Shown here piece after piece: positions 39,393 to 47,362 of a stretch of DNA of 64,000 nt. Positions within the stretch are counted from its first letter, which is position 1; each line of letters starts with the position of its first letter. The translations under genes were made by a program, and so were the position numbers. The stretch is from Halomonas urmiana (lineage in GTDB: Bacteria > Pseudomonadota > Gammaproteobacteria > Pseudomonadales > Halomonadaceae): the NCBI RefSeq assembly GCF_005780185.1, contig NZ_VBUI01000016.1:1-64000 (forward strand), read 5' to 3'. A model generated the notes under the pieces. That model had not been told where the DNA came from, did no database searches, and was given only the letters and a program-made list of their open reading frames with translations.

Positions 39393-42341
39393 TCAGCGCG
39401 CGTCGTCGCCTACCGTGACGATCACCCGCACCGCGTCCAGGCGCAGTCGCGTGGCCTCGATGGCGGCATCCAGCTCGGCGCGCTCGCGGCGCAGCGCCTC
39501 GAGCTCGTCGGCGCGCACCGCCGGGTTGAGCCGCGAGAGCGCCTCGAGGCGGGCGAGCTCGGCGTCCAGCTCGGCGCGCATGCGCCCCTGGGCAGCCTCG
39601 ACGATACTCGGCAGCTCCCGCTGAGCCTCGGTCTCGGCGCCGTCGAGCAGCTCGCGCAGCTGGTCGTGGCGGCTCTTGATCAGATCCCGGGCGACCGCCT
39701 TCTTGACCTTCTTCACCGCCTTGGAGAGCCCGGTGAAGGAGATCTTGGCGGTCAGGTTGGCCCCCGACTCGTCGAGCAGCACGCGCACCGCGGTGGGCGG
39801 CAGAAAGCGGTTGAGGTGCAGGCGCTTCGGCGCCGGGCAGTGGGTGCGGAAGACCAGCTCGACCATCAGCCGGCCGGCCGGGATGGTCGGGTGCTTGAGC
39901 AGCGCCAGGGCGGTGTTGCCCATGGCGCCGCCGAGGATCCGCCCCATCATCTCGCGCAGCAGCGGGTGTTCCCAGGAGAGGCGCTGGACGTCGTCCCGGG
40001 CCAGGGCACGCTCCCGGGAGAAGGTGGCCGAGAAGCCCTCCTCGCCCTTCACCAGGCCCGGCAGGCCGTCGAGCATCTGCGGGCTGGGTTGCAGGTGCTG
40101 GATGCCGCCGCCGATGTCCTGGCTGTCGACACCGAAGATATCCAGCGCCTGGTCCAGGTAGCGGGCCAGGGCCTTGTCGGCGTCGAGCTCGCGGATCGCC
40201 GCGATGACTGCCTCGGCACGGTCGTGGCGACAGGCGTTGAGCTCGAGCAGGCGGTTGCGGCCGGCGTCTCGCTCCTCGAGCTTGGCGTCGAACAGGGCGC
40301 GGGTCTCCTCGATCACCTCATCGAGGCTCTCATCGTCGAGCAGGCTGTCGGCCAGGGTATCGCCGAAGGCGGCGTGGATTTCGCTGCCCAGGCCGTGGGG
40401 GGCGCCGAAGGCGTCCAGGCCCCGGTGGTACCAGCGCAGCAGCTTCTCGCCGGGGCTGCCGGTGAACACCGGTGCGTGGATCTCGATGGCGTGGCGCTGG
40501 CCGATGCGGTCGAGGCGACCGATGCGCTGCTCGAGCTGGTCCGGGTGAAGCGGAAGGTCGAACATCACCAGGTGACGGCAGAACTGGAAGTTGCGCCCCT
40601 CGGAGCCGATCTCCGAGCAGACCAGCACCTGGCAGCCCTCCTCCTCGTCGGCGAAGGCCGCCGCGGCCCGGTCGCGCTCGACCAGCGAGAGCCCCTCGTG
40701 GAACACCGGAGCCTGGTAGCCGCCGAGCACCCGCAGGCCCTCGGCGAGGCCCTGGGCGGTCTCGCGGTCGTGGGCGATGACCAGCGCCTTGTCGCCGGCG
40801 AAGCCTGTTTCGCCGTCGTCGGCGAGGCGCTCCAGCAACCAGCTCACGCGCGGGTCGAACTGCCACCAGGGCTCGGTGTTGAGCGGGTCGTCGGTCATCG
40901 CCCGGTACATGGCGTCGGGGTAGATCAGCACCTCGGGGTGATCCAGGCCGGTCTCGATCAGCAGCTCGTCCAGGTAGTCCTCGTCCCGGGCTAGGCGACG
41001 CAGCACCCGCCGGTAGGCGGAAGGCGCCTCGAGCTCGGTGACGTGCAGGCGACGCTCCGGGAAGCCGCCCACGTGGCGACGCCCGTTGCGAAACATCACC
41101 CGGCCGGTGCCGTGGCGGTCGAGCAGTTGGTCGCGCAGCTGCGCCCGGGCCGCGGCACGCTGGTCGTCGCCGCGCTCCGGGTCGGCCAGGGTGTCGAGCA
41201 GCGCCAGGCTGTCGGGCTCATGGATCACCGCGGCGACCCGCTCGCAGTCGGCCGCCTCGCCGGGCAGCCGGTCGAGAGCGTCGATCGCCTCGGCGACCTC
41301 GACGTAGTGGGCCTCCTCCTCGCGGAAGGCCTCGAGGCTGTGGTAGCGGTCCGGGTCGAGCAGGCGCAGCCGGGCGAAGTGGCTGGCCAGGCCCATCTGC
41401 TCCGGGGTGGCGGTGAGCAGCAGCATGCCGGGCACCCGGGCCGCCAGGTGTTCCACGCAGGCATAGCCGGGCCCGCTCTGCTCGGGACTCCAGTCCAGGT
41501 GGTGGGCCTCGTCGACGATCAGCAGGTCCCAGTCGCAGGTCTGGGCCTGCTGCTGGCGATGGGGGTTGGCGAACAGCCAGTCCTGACTCGCCAGCACCAG
41601 CTGACCCGCCTCGAAGGGGTTGGCGTCGCCGTGGGCCTGGCTCTGCTGCTCGTCGAGTAGGGTGACCTCCAGGGCGAAGCGGCGCAGCAGCTCGACCAGC
41701 CACTGGTGAGTCAGGCTCGCCGGCACCAGGATCAGCGCCCGCTCGGCGCGGCCGGTGAGCAGCAGCCGGTGCAGGATCAGCCCGGCCTCGATGGTCTTGC
41801 CGAGCCCCACCTCGTCGGCCAGCAGCACACGCGGCGCATGGCGGCGTGCCACTTCGTCGGCGATGTAGAGCTGGTGGGGAATCAGGTCGATGCGCGGACC
41901 GGCCAGGCCCAGCGCCGGATTCTGCTCGATCCGGTGATGGTGGTGCAGGGTGCGAAAGCGCAGGTCGAACCAGTCGTTGCGATCGACCTGGCCGGTGAGC
42001 AGGCGGTCGCGGGCCTGGTCGAACTGCATGGTGTCGGCGAGGCGTGCCTCGGGCAGCTCGCACAGCGCGCCGGCGTCGTCCTCGCCAATGTAGACGATCA
42101 GGCCGCCGACCTCCTTGCTGTCGTCGACGGTCATCTGCCAGCCCTCGGTGGACTGGATGCGGTCGCCGCTGCCGAAGGCCACGCGGGTCAGGGGGGCGTT
42201 GCGGCTGCTGTAGGTGCGGGTTTCCTGACTGGCGCCGAAGAGCACGGTGACGCTGCGGGCGTCGACGTTGAGGATAGTGCCCAGGCCGAGTTCGGCCTCG
42301 CCGTCGCTGATCCAGCGCTGGCCGGGAGAGAAGTCGCTCAT
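39393..42341 (-). CDS. rapA: RNA polymerase-associated helicase RapA
   Basis: This 982-residue Swi2/Snf2-type ATPase recycles RNA polymerase after transcription. Start MSDFSPGQRWISDGEAELG; a 38-codon upstream extension has no support. Walker A lies in ADEVGLGKTIEAGLILHRLL, the DEAH box in IVDEAHHL, and the helicase C part in QRIGRLDRIGQRH. The N-terminal Tudor-like and C-terminal RapA-specific regions match a length near the E. coli 968 residues. A - strand -10 box TAAGAT (42415-42420), with TTAAGC 17 bases upstream of it, is a plausible promoter. Confidence 0.96.
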   Translation of the reverse strand: MSDFSPGQRWISDGEAELGLGTILNVDARSVTVLFGASQETRTYSSRNAPLTRVAFGSGDRIQSTEGWQMTVDDSKEVGGLIVYIGEDDAGALCELPEARLADTMQFDQARDRLLTGQVDRNDWFDLRFRTLHHHHRIEQNPALGLAGPRIDLIPHQLYIADEVARRHAPRVLLADEVGLGKTIEAGLILHRLLLTGRAERALILVPASLTHQWLVELLRRFALEVTLLDEQQSQAHGDANPFEAGQLVLASQDWLFANPHRQQQAQTCDWDLLIVDEAHHLDWSPEQSGPGYACVEHLAARVPGMLLLTATPEQMGLASHFARLRLLDPDRYHSLEAFREEEAHYVEVAEAIDALDRLPGEAADCERVAAVIHEPDSLALLDTLADPERGDDQRAAARAQLRDQLLDRHGTGRVMFRNGRRHVGGFPERRLHVTELEAPSAYRRVLRRLARDEDYLDELLIETGLDHPEVLIYPDAMYRAMTDDPLNTEPWWQFDPRVSWLLERLADDGETGFAGDKALVIAHDRETAQGLAEGLRVLGGYQAPVFHEGLSLVERDRAAAAFADEEEGCQVLVCSEIGSEGRNFQFCRHLVMFDLPLHPDQLEQRIGRLDRIGQRHAIEIHAPVFTGSPGEKLLRWYHRGLDAFGAPHGLGSEIHAAFGDTLADSLLDDESLDEVIEETRALFDAKLEERDAGRNRLLELNACRHDRAEAVIAAIRELDADKALARYLDQALDIFGVDSQDIGGGIQHLQPSPQMLDGLPGLVKGEEGFSATFSRERALARDDVQRLSWEHPLLREMMGRILGGAMGNTALALLKHPTIPAGRLMVELVFRTHCPAPKRLHLNRFLPPTAVRVLLDESGANLTAKISFTGLSKAVKKVKKAVARDLIKSRHDQLRELLDGAETEAQRELPSIVEAAQGRMRAELDAELARLEALSRLNPAVRADELEALRRERAELDAAIEATRLRLDAVRVIVTVGDDAR

Positions 42342-42485
42342 GATGCCTCGGGGGATGCTTGGGATCGGTTCGTTGCCGCTGGCCACACCCGGCCCGGCGG
42401 CGACAGGGCGCGGTATCTTACCGCAAAGCCCGACGCGGCTTAAGCGTCCAGGCACCGATCAGGCGGCGATCGCCCCCGAGGCCGC

Positions 42486-43286
42486 TCAGCGCTCGTCCAG
42501 CCAGGCCGAGAGTTGGGCGCGGGTCAGCTCGCCGACGTGCTGCTCGAGGGCGCGCCCCTCGGCGTCGAACAGCAGGGTGGTGGGCAGCCCCGGCGACTCG
42601 GCCAGCACCATCAGCCGCTGGCGCGGGTCGAGCAGCGCATGGCGGAAGTCCAGGCCCTGCTCGTCCAGGTAGCGCACCGCCTGCAGCAGCGTCTCGCCCT
42701 GGTTGACGATCACCACGCTCACGTCCTCCCGGGCATCGGCTTTGGCCAGGATCGGCATCTCGCGCCGGCAGGGGGGGCACCAGGTGGCCCAGAGGTTGAC
42801 CACCACCGTCTCGCCCTCGAGGGAGGCGAGGTTCACCGTCTCGCCCTCGAGATTCTCCAGGGCGAGATCCGGCAGTTCGCGCAGCGCCATGCCGCCGCCC
42901 AGCGGCGCCAGGGTCACCAGCGCGAGCCACGCAAGCGAGACCCCGAGCGCCAGGCCCATGCCACCGAGCATCGCCCCCAGCCGGTCGCGCAGCGTCCAGG
43001 CCGTCCAGGCCAGTGCGGCCGCGAGGCCCCAGAGACCGTGGTAGCCGGGCTGCCAGAGCTTGAACGCGTCCAGCGGCGCCTCCAGGTAGGGGCCGGCATT
43101 CATCGCCACGTGCCCCAGGCGGGCACCGATCAGCCAGGCCAGCAGCAGGCCGTTGAACCAGCGGGCGTGGCGGCGGCGCGGCAGGCCGAGAAGCAGGGCG
43201 CTGGCGCCCAGCAGCACCAGGGCGGCGAGGAAGGCGTAGAGGCGCGGCAGCGCGATCAGCAGCGGCCCCAGGGCGATGGCATCCAT
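42486..43286 (-). CDS. Lgt-like membrane domain fused to a TlpA-type thioredoxin
   Basis: A 266-residue protein. Residues 1-130 hold four hydrophobic segments with GARLGHV (54-60) and FKLWQPGYHGLWG, resembling a shortened prolipoprotein diacylglyceryl transferase (Lgt) fold. Residues 135-266 form a periplasmic TlpA-type thioredoxin domain with the redox motif WCPPC (169-173) and LPTTLLFD, which contains the cis-proline. It likely reduces disulfides in the periplasm, perhaps fed by DsbD. It is unlikely to be an active Lgt because it is half-length. Start MDAIALGPLL; the longer upstream frame is not conserved. It lies 144 bases upstream of rapA. Confidence 0.85.
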   Translation of the reverse strand: MDAIALGPLLIALPRLYAFLAALVLLGASALLLGLPRRRHARWFNGLLLAWLIGARLGHVAMNAGPYLEAPLDAFKLWQPGYHGLWGLAAALAWTAWTLRDRLGAMLGGMGLALGVSLAWLALVTLAPLGGGMALRELPDLALENLEGETVNLASLEGETVVVNLWATWCPPCRREMPILAKADAREDVSVVIVNQGETLLQAVRYLDEQGLDFRHALLDPRQRLMVLAESPGLPTTLLFDAEGRALEQHVGELTRAQLSAWLDER

Positions 43287-43400
43287 GTCTGGCGGTGACT
43301 CCGAGAGGTCGGCGGCGGGGGCCGCAGCGGGTACACTGGGCGCATTCGTGTCGCCAAGCCTACTGCCGACGGGCAGGGCTGTCATCCAGCGGGAGCATGC

Positions 43401-43628
43401 ATGTCACGACCGGCCTTCGATACCCTGCGCGCCCTGGCCATAGCCAGCCAGGCGCTGGGCTTCATCCTGATCCTCACCCTCGAGACCGTGATGGGCGACG
43501 CGGCGCGCCCCTGGCAGGGCTGGACCCTGGCGGCCATGGTCGCCTTCGCCCTGGGCATCGCCCTGGTGCGGCTCTACCGGCGCAACAAGGCGCGCAAGGC
43601 GCTGGCCCGTCAGCGCGGCGAGGAGTAG
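43401..43628 (+). CDS. Small two-segment membrane protein of unknown function
   Basis: A 75-residue protein with two likely membrane helices (ALAIASQALGFILILTLETV and WTLAAMVAFALGIALVRLY) and a strongly basic tail (RRNKARKALARQRGEE). The ATG follows GGGAG. It is divergent from the thioredoxin-fusion gene. I do not recognise the family. Codon use and the membrane topology (positive tail inside) suggest a real gene. Confidence 0.65.
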   Translation: MSRPAFDTLRALAIASQALGFILILTLETVMGDAARPWQGWTLAAMVAFALGIALVRLYRRNKARKALARQRGEE

Positions 43629-43716
43629 CCGCCGACGGCTCCTGCTCATCCGAGTCACCTCCCGTTTTCCGAGTAGGCTCTGGATGAACAACCTACCGAG
43701 ATATCACAGCTAGGCG

Positions 43717-45072
43717 TCAGTCCAGCTCGCCGATGGCGTCGCCCAGGGCGTTGATCAGCCGGTCGATCTCCTCGCGCTCGACGATGAAGGGCAGGCCGAG
43801 CTGGATGGTGTCGCCGCCGTAGCGCACGTAGAAGCCCTTTTCCCAGCACTTCATGGCGATCTCGAAGGGGCGGCGGGCCGGCTCGCCGGGGTAGGGCGCG
43901 ATCTGCAGGGCGCCGGCGAGGCCGTAGTTGCGGATGTCGGTGATATGGCGGCCGGCCTTGGGGTCGCTGCGCAGAGAGTGCAGGGCGTTCTCGAAGATCG
44001 GCGCCATCTCGCGCACGCGATCGATCAGGCGGTCGTTCTCGAGCACGTCCAGGGCGGCCAGGGCCGCGGCGCAGGCCACCGGGTGGCCCGAGTAGGTATA
44101 GCCGTGGGGCAGCTCGAGCATGTAGTCGGGGCCGCCCTGCTCCATGAAGGTGTGGTAGATCTCGCCCTTCACGATGACCCCGCCCATGGGCACGGCCCCG
44201 TTGGTCAGCTGCTTGGCGACGTTCATGATGTCCGGGACCACGCCGAACTCCTCGGCGCCGGTCATCGAGCCCATGCGCCCGAAGGCGGTGATCACCTCGT
44301 CGAAGATCAGCAGGATGTCGTGGGCATCGCAGATCTCGCGCAGCCGCTTGAGATAGCCCACCGGCGGCGGAATCACCCCGGCCGAGCCGGCCATGGGCTC
44401 GACGATCACCGCGGCGATGTTGGAGGCGTCGTGCAGGGCGATCAGCTCCAGCAGCTCGTCGGCCCGCTCGGCGCCGCGCTCGGGCATGCCGCGGGTGAAG
44501 GCGTTCTCCGGAAGCAGGGTATGGGGCAGGTGGTCGGCGTCGATGCCCTGGCCGAACATGGAGCGGTTGGCGCCGATGCCGCCCAGGCTGATACCCCCGA
44601 AGTTGACGCCGTGATAGCCCTTGGCGCGGCCGATCAGCTTGGTCTTGGTGGGCTTGCCCTTCTTGCGCCAGTAGGCGCGGGCGATCTTCAGCGAGGTGTC
44701 GGCGCTCTCGGAACCGGAGCCGGTGAAGAAGACGTGGTCGAGGCCCTCGGGGGTCAGCCCGCGAAGGCGATGGGCCAGCTCGAAGGCCTTGGGGTGGCCG
44801 AACTGGAAGGCCGGGGCGTAGTCCAGCTCGCGAAGCTGACGGGAGACCGCCTCGACGATCTCGGGCCGACCGTGGCCGGCGCCGCAGGTCCACAGGCCGG
44901 AGAGGCCATCGTAGATCCGGCGCCCATCGGCCGCGGTGTAGTAGCTGCCCTCGGCGCCGACGATGATTCGCGGGTCGCGCTTGAACTGGCGGTTGCCGGT
45001 GTAGGGCATCCAGTAGGCATCCAACTGCTCGGCGGTCAGGCCCGCGGCCTGGTGGGGAGAACGATCTGACAT
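43717..45072 (-). CDS. Omega-amino acid (beta-alanine):pyruvate aminotransferase
   Basis: A 451-residue class III PLP aminotransferase, very close in pattern to the Pseudomonas putida omega-amino acid:pyruvate aminotransferase (YWMPYTGNRQFKRDPRII at the start, LSGLWTCGAGH, FTGSGSESADTSLK and IIGRARGYHGVN-like KLIGRAKGYHGVNFGG). The PLP lysine is in NVAKQLTNGAVPMG; the Asp that supports PLP is in LLIFDEVITAFGRMG. It would convert beta-alanine or other omega-amines to semialdehydes. It is divergent from a LysR gene that probably controls it. Confidence 0.92.
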   Translation of the reverse strand: MSDRSPHQAAGLTAEQLDAYWMPYTGNRQFKRDPRIIVGAEGSYYTAADGRRIYDGLSGLWTCGAGHGRPEIVEAVSRQLRELDYAPAFQFGHPKAFELAHRLRGLTPEGLDHVFFTGSGSESADTSLKIARAYWRKKGKPTKTKLIGRAKGYHGVNFGGISLGGIGANRSMFGQGIDADHLPHTLLPENAFTRGMPERGAERADELLELIALHDASNIAAVIVEPMAGSAGVIPPPVGYLKRLREICDAHDILLIFDEVITAFGRMGSMTGAEEFGVVPDIMNVAKQLTNGAVPMGGVIVKGEIYHTFMEQGGPDYMLELPHGYTYSGHPVACAAALAALDVLENDRLIDRVREMAPIFENALHSLRSDPKAGRHITDIRNYGLAGALQIAPYPGEPARRPFEIAMKCWEKGFYVRYGGDTIQLGLPFIVEREEIDRLINALGDAIGELD

Positions 45073-45153
45073 GGCAGCACCCTCTTGTTGTCATCGTCTT
45101 GTTGGCGGCGTTGTAGAGCAGCGTGGCTCAGGGTTGAGCTAAGTTAAATCTAG

Positions 45154-45175
45154 GCTTATTTAATTTCATGTAAGC
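45154..45175. promoter_or_regulatory. Possible LysR-type operator between aminotransferase and LysR genes
   Basis: GCTTA and TAAGC are arms of an inverted repeat with a 12-base centre, in the AT-rich part of the 171-base divergent gap. The geometry resembles LysR sites (T-N11-A type). Alternative repeats (AGTTAA and TTAACT at 45142 and 45181) exist. Confidence 0.35.
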
Positions 45176-45243
45176 GTTGAGTTAACTTTTTGCCCTTCCC
45201 GGAATAATCTTCGGGAGACACGTCACCGCGAGGGGGAGAGGCA

Positions 45244-46164
45244 ATGGCACGTCGCAAGGAGGCGCTGAGCGGGGCGCTCAGCGATGCGGACCTGCGGCTG
45301 CTGCGCATCTATCGCAAGGTCGTGGAGTGCGGCGGCTTCTCCGCCGCCGAGGTGGAGCTCAACATCAGCCGCGCCGCTATCAGCATGGCGATGAGCGACC
45401 TGGAGACGCGGTTGGGATTACGGCTGTGCCAGCGGGGCCGCAGCGGCTTCGCCCTGACCGACGAGGGGGCCGAGATCTATGAGGCCGCGCTGCAGTTGCA
45501 GGCGGCGACGGAAGGATTCCGTACCCGGGTCAACGGCCTTCATGCTTGGCTCAAGGGCGAGCTCAGCATCGGCATCACCGACAACCTGGTGACCATGCCG
45601 GAGATGCACATCACCGATGCCTTGAGCGCCTTGAAGGTGCGCGGGCCGGACGTGCAGATCAACATCCGCATGATCCCGCCCCACGACATCGAACTCGGCG
45701 TGCTGGACGGCCGCCTGCACACCGGGGTGGTGCCGGCGATCAAGACCCTGCCCGGGCTGCACTATCGTGCGCTCTACGAGGAGACCTCGCGGCTCTACTG
45801 CGCCAGCGGGCATCCGCTGTTCGACGCCGAGACCGTGACGGAGGAGCAGCTGGCGAGCAGCGATGCCGTGACGCCGGCCTATGCCCAGAGTCCAGAGATC
45901 AAGGCCCATCACGAATCGCTCATGGCCACCGCCTCGGCCACCGATCGCGAGGGCATCGCCTTCCTGATCCTCTCTGGGCGCTACATCGGCTACCTGCCGA
46001 CGCATGTTGCCGAGCGCTGGGTGCGCGACGGCAGGATGCGCGCCCTGAGGCCGGACACCTGCCGCTACGTGACCCATTACAGTGCCATCACCCGGAAGGG
46101 CGCGCCGCCCAACCGGGTATTGGAGTGCTATCTCGAGGAGCTGGGCCTGCGGGGGGAGGACTGA
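45244..46164 (+). CDS. LysR-family transcriptional regulator
   Basis: A 306-residue LysR-type regulator. The winged helix-turn-helix covers about residues 14-72 (VVECGGFSAAEVELNISRAA, ISMAMSDLETRLGLRLCQRG), and the effector domain follows (LKGELSIGITDNLVT onward). ATG follows GGGGGAG. It is divergent from the aminotransferase gene and likely controls it. The ligand cannot be read from the sequence. Confidence 0.93.
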   Translation: MARRKEALSGALSDADLRLLRIYRKVVECGGFSAAEVELNISRAAISMAMSDLETRLGLRLCQRGRSGFALTDEGAEIYEAALQLQAATEGFRTRVNGLHAWLKGELSIGITDNLVTMPEMHITDALSALKVRGPDVQINIRMIPPHDIELGVLDGRLHTGVVPAIKTLPGLHYRALYEETSRLYCASGHPLFDAETVTEEQLASSDAVTPAYAQSPEIKAHHESLMATASATDREGIAFLILSGRYIGYLPTHVAERWVRDGRMRALRPDTCRYVTHYSAITRKGAPPNRVLECYLEELGLRGED

Positions 46165-46192
46165 GGGAGCGCCCTCCCGGCGGGATCGGGGC

Positions 46193-46579
46193 TCAGGACG
46201 CCTCGGCGTCCACGGTCGCGTAGGCCACCATCTCGACCAGCATCTCTTCCCGGGCGAAGCCGGAGACGATGATGGCGGCGCGGTTGGGGTAGGGCTCGCG
46301 CACGTACTCGGCGTAGACCTTGTTGACCGTGGCCAGGTCCTCGCGGGCGGTGACGTAGATCAGCACCTGGGTCAGGGCCTCCACGCCGGCGCCGGCCTTC
46401 TCCAGGGTGTGGACGAGGTTGTCCAGGGTCTGGCGGGTCTGGGCCTCGATGCCGCCCTGGACCACCTGGCCGTCGGCGCCGATGGGGATCTGGGCGGTGA
46501 ACAGGATGCCGTTACCGACGACGGCCCATTCCAGGGGCGCCTTGGAGGCGAAGAGATCGGTGCTTACGGGGTGAATCAT
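46193..46579 (-). CDS. RidA family protein (first copy)
   Basis: This 128-residue protein fits the Rid (YjgF/YER057c/UK114) family, which hydrolyses reactive enamine and imine intermediates. TLDNLVHTLEKAGAGVEAL and YPNRAAIIV mark the fold; the arginine of the active site is in PNRAA. It lies 15 bases after a DUF3726-like gene and ends the six-gene operon. Its presence suggests an operon product that forms an imine. Confidence 0.9.
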   Translation of the reverse strand: MIHPVSTDLFASKAPLEWAVVGNGILFTAQIPIGADGQVVQGGIEAQTRQTLDNLVHTLEKAGAGVEALTQVLIYVTAREDLATVNKVYAEYVREPYPNRAAIIVSGFAREEMLVEMVAYATVDAEAS

Positions 46580-46594
46580 GTCGGTGGTCTCGTC

Positions 46595-47362
46595 TCAGTC
46601 GTTATCGTTGGTGCCGGCGCCGGCCCCTTCCCGGGAGGCCTCGGTGGCCTCCACCAGCATGCGGGTGGCGAGGTGCTTGAGGCGCTCCCAGACGGCCTCC
46701 TCGACCTCGATGCCCTCGGCCAGGGACTGGTTGCGGCAGGCCAGCAGGTCGGATTCGTTGTGGCGTGCGAGCAGGTCGTAGCGGTAGTCCGAGCGCATCG
46801 CCGGCAGCAGGTCGACGTGGTTGGCCATCACCAGGGTGATGGCGTCGTTGGGTTCGTTCTCCTCCGGGACTTCCTTGACCGCGTAGACGCGGATCTCGGG
46901 GACCGAGCTGTTGGCCTGGAAGCCGACGACCTGTTCGGTCGGCGGATGCTCGGCGTTGCGCCAGAAGGCGGTGACGTTCATGCCGCGCCCGGCCAGCCGT
47001 GCCAGGTAGCCCATGATCAGTTGGCGGTTGTGGCAATGGCGGATCTTGATCACCGAGAGGCCGCGTGCGCGCGCCTTGGCGAAGCCGAGCTCCAGCGCCA
47101 GGGTGGAGCTTCGCAGCACGCTCTGTCCGTGGCCGTCGACCACCGCCAGGTCGCCGTCCTGGTAGAGCACGCTGGGCAGCTCGTTGGGGTCGTCCGTGAG
47201 CAGGAAGTCCAGGCCGCGGTTGAGGGCGGCCAGGCCGCCCAGGCCGAAGCACTGCATCCAGGCGACCATGTCGGCGGCGTCGGCCGCGTCGCCTTCCTCG
47301 AAGCCCATGCCGATGAACGCCTTGCGGCACAGGCCCTGCAGCTCGTTGTAGGACGCCTTCAT
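46595..47362 (-). CDS. Uncharacterised protein, DUF3726-like
   Basis: A 255-residue soluble protein. The part RGLSVIKIRHCHNRQLIMGY followed by LARLAGRGMNVTAFWRN recalls a section of the malate/L-lactate dehydrogenase-2 fold (AxxxGxxxVxxxxSxHxGxxGxY), and the gene probably belongs to DUF3726. No NAD motif of the classical type is visible. It overlaps the 583-residue gene by 4 bases (ATGA), so the two are probably translated together. The C-terminal tail is Gly/Asn-rich. The family name is a moderate guess. Confidence 0.7.
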   Translation of the reverse strand: MKASYNELQGLCRKAFIGMGFEEGDAADAADMVAWMQCFGLGGLAALNRGLDFLLTDDPNELPSVLYQDGDLAVVDGHGQSVLRSSTLALELGFAKARARGLSVIKIRHCHNRQLIMGYLARLAGRGMNVTAFWRNAEHPPTEQVVGFQANSSVPEIRVYAVKEVPEENEPNDAITLVMANHVDLLPAMRSDYRYDLLARHNESDLLACRNQSLAEGIEVEEAVWERLKHLATRMLVEATEASREGAGAGTNDND

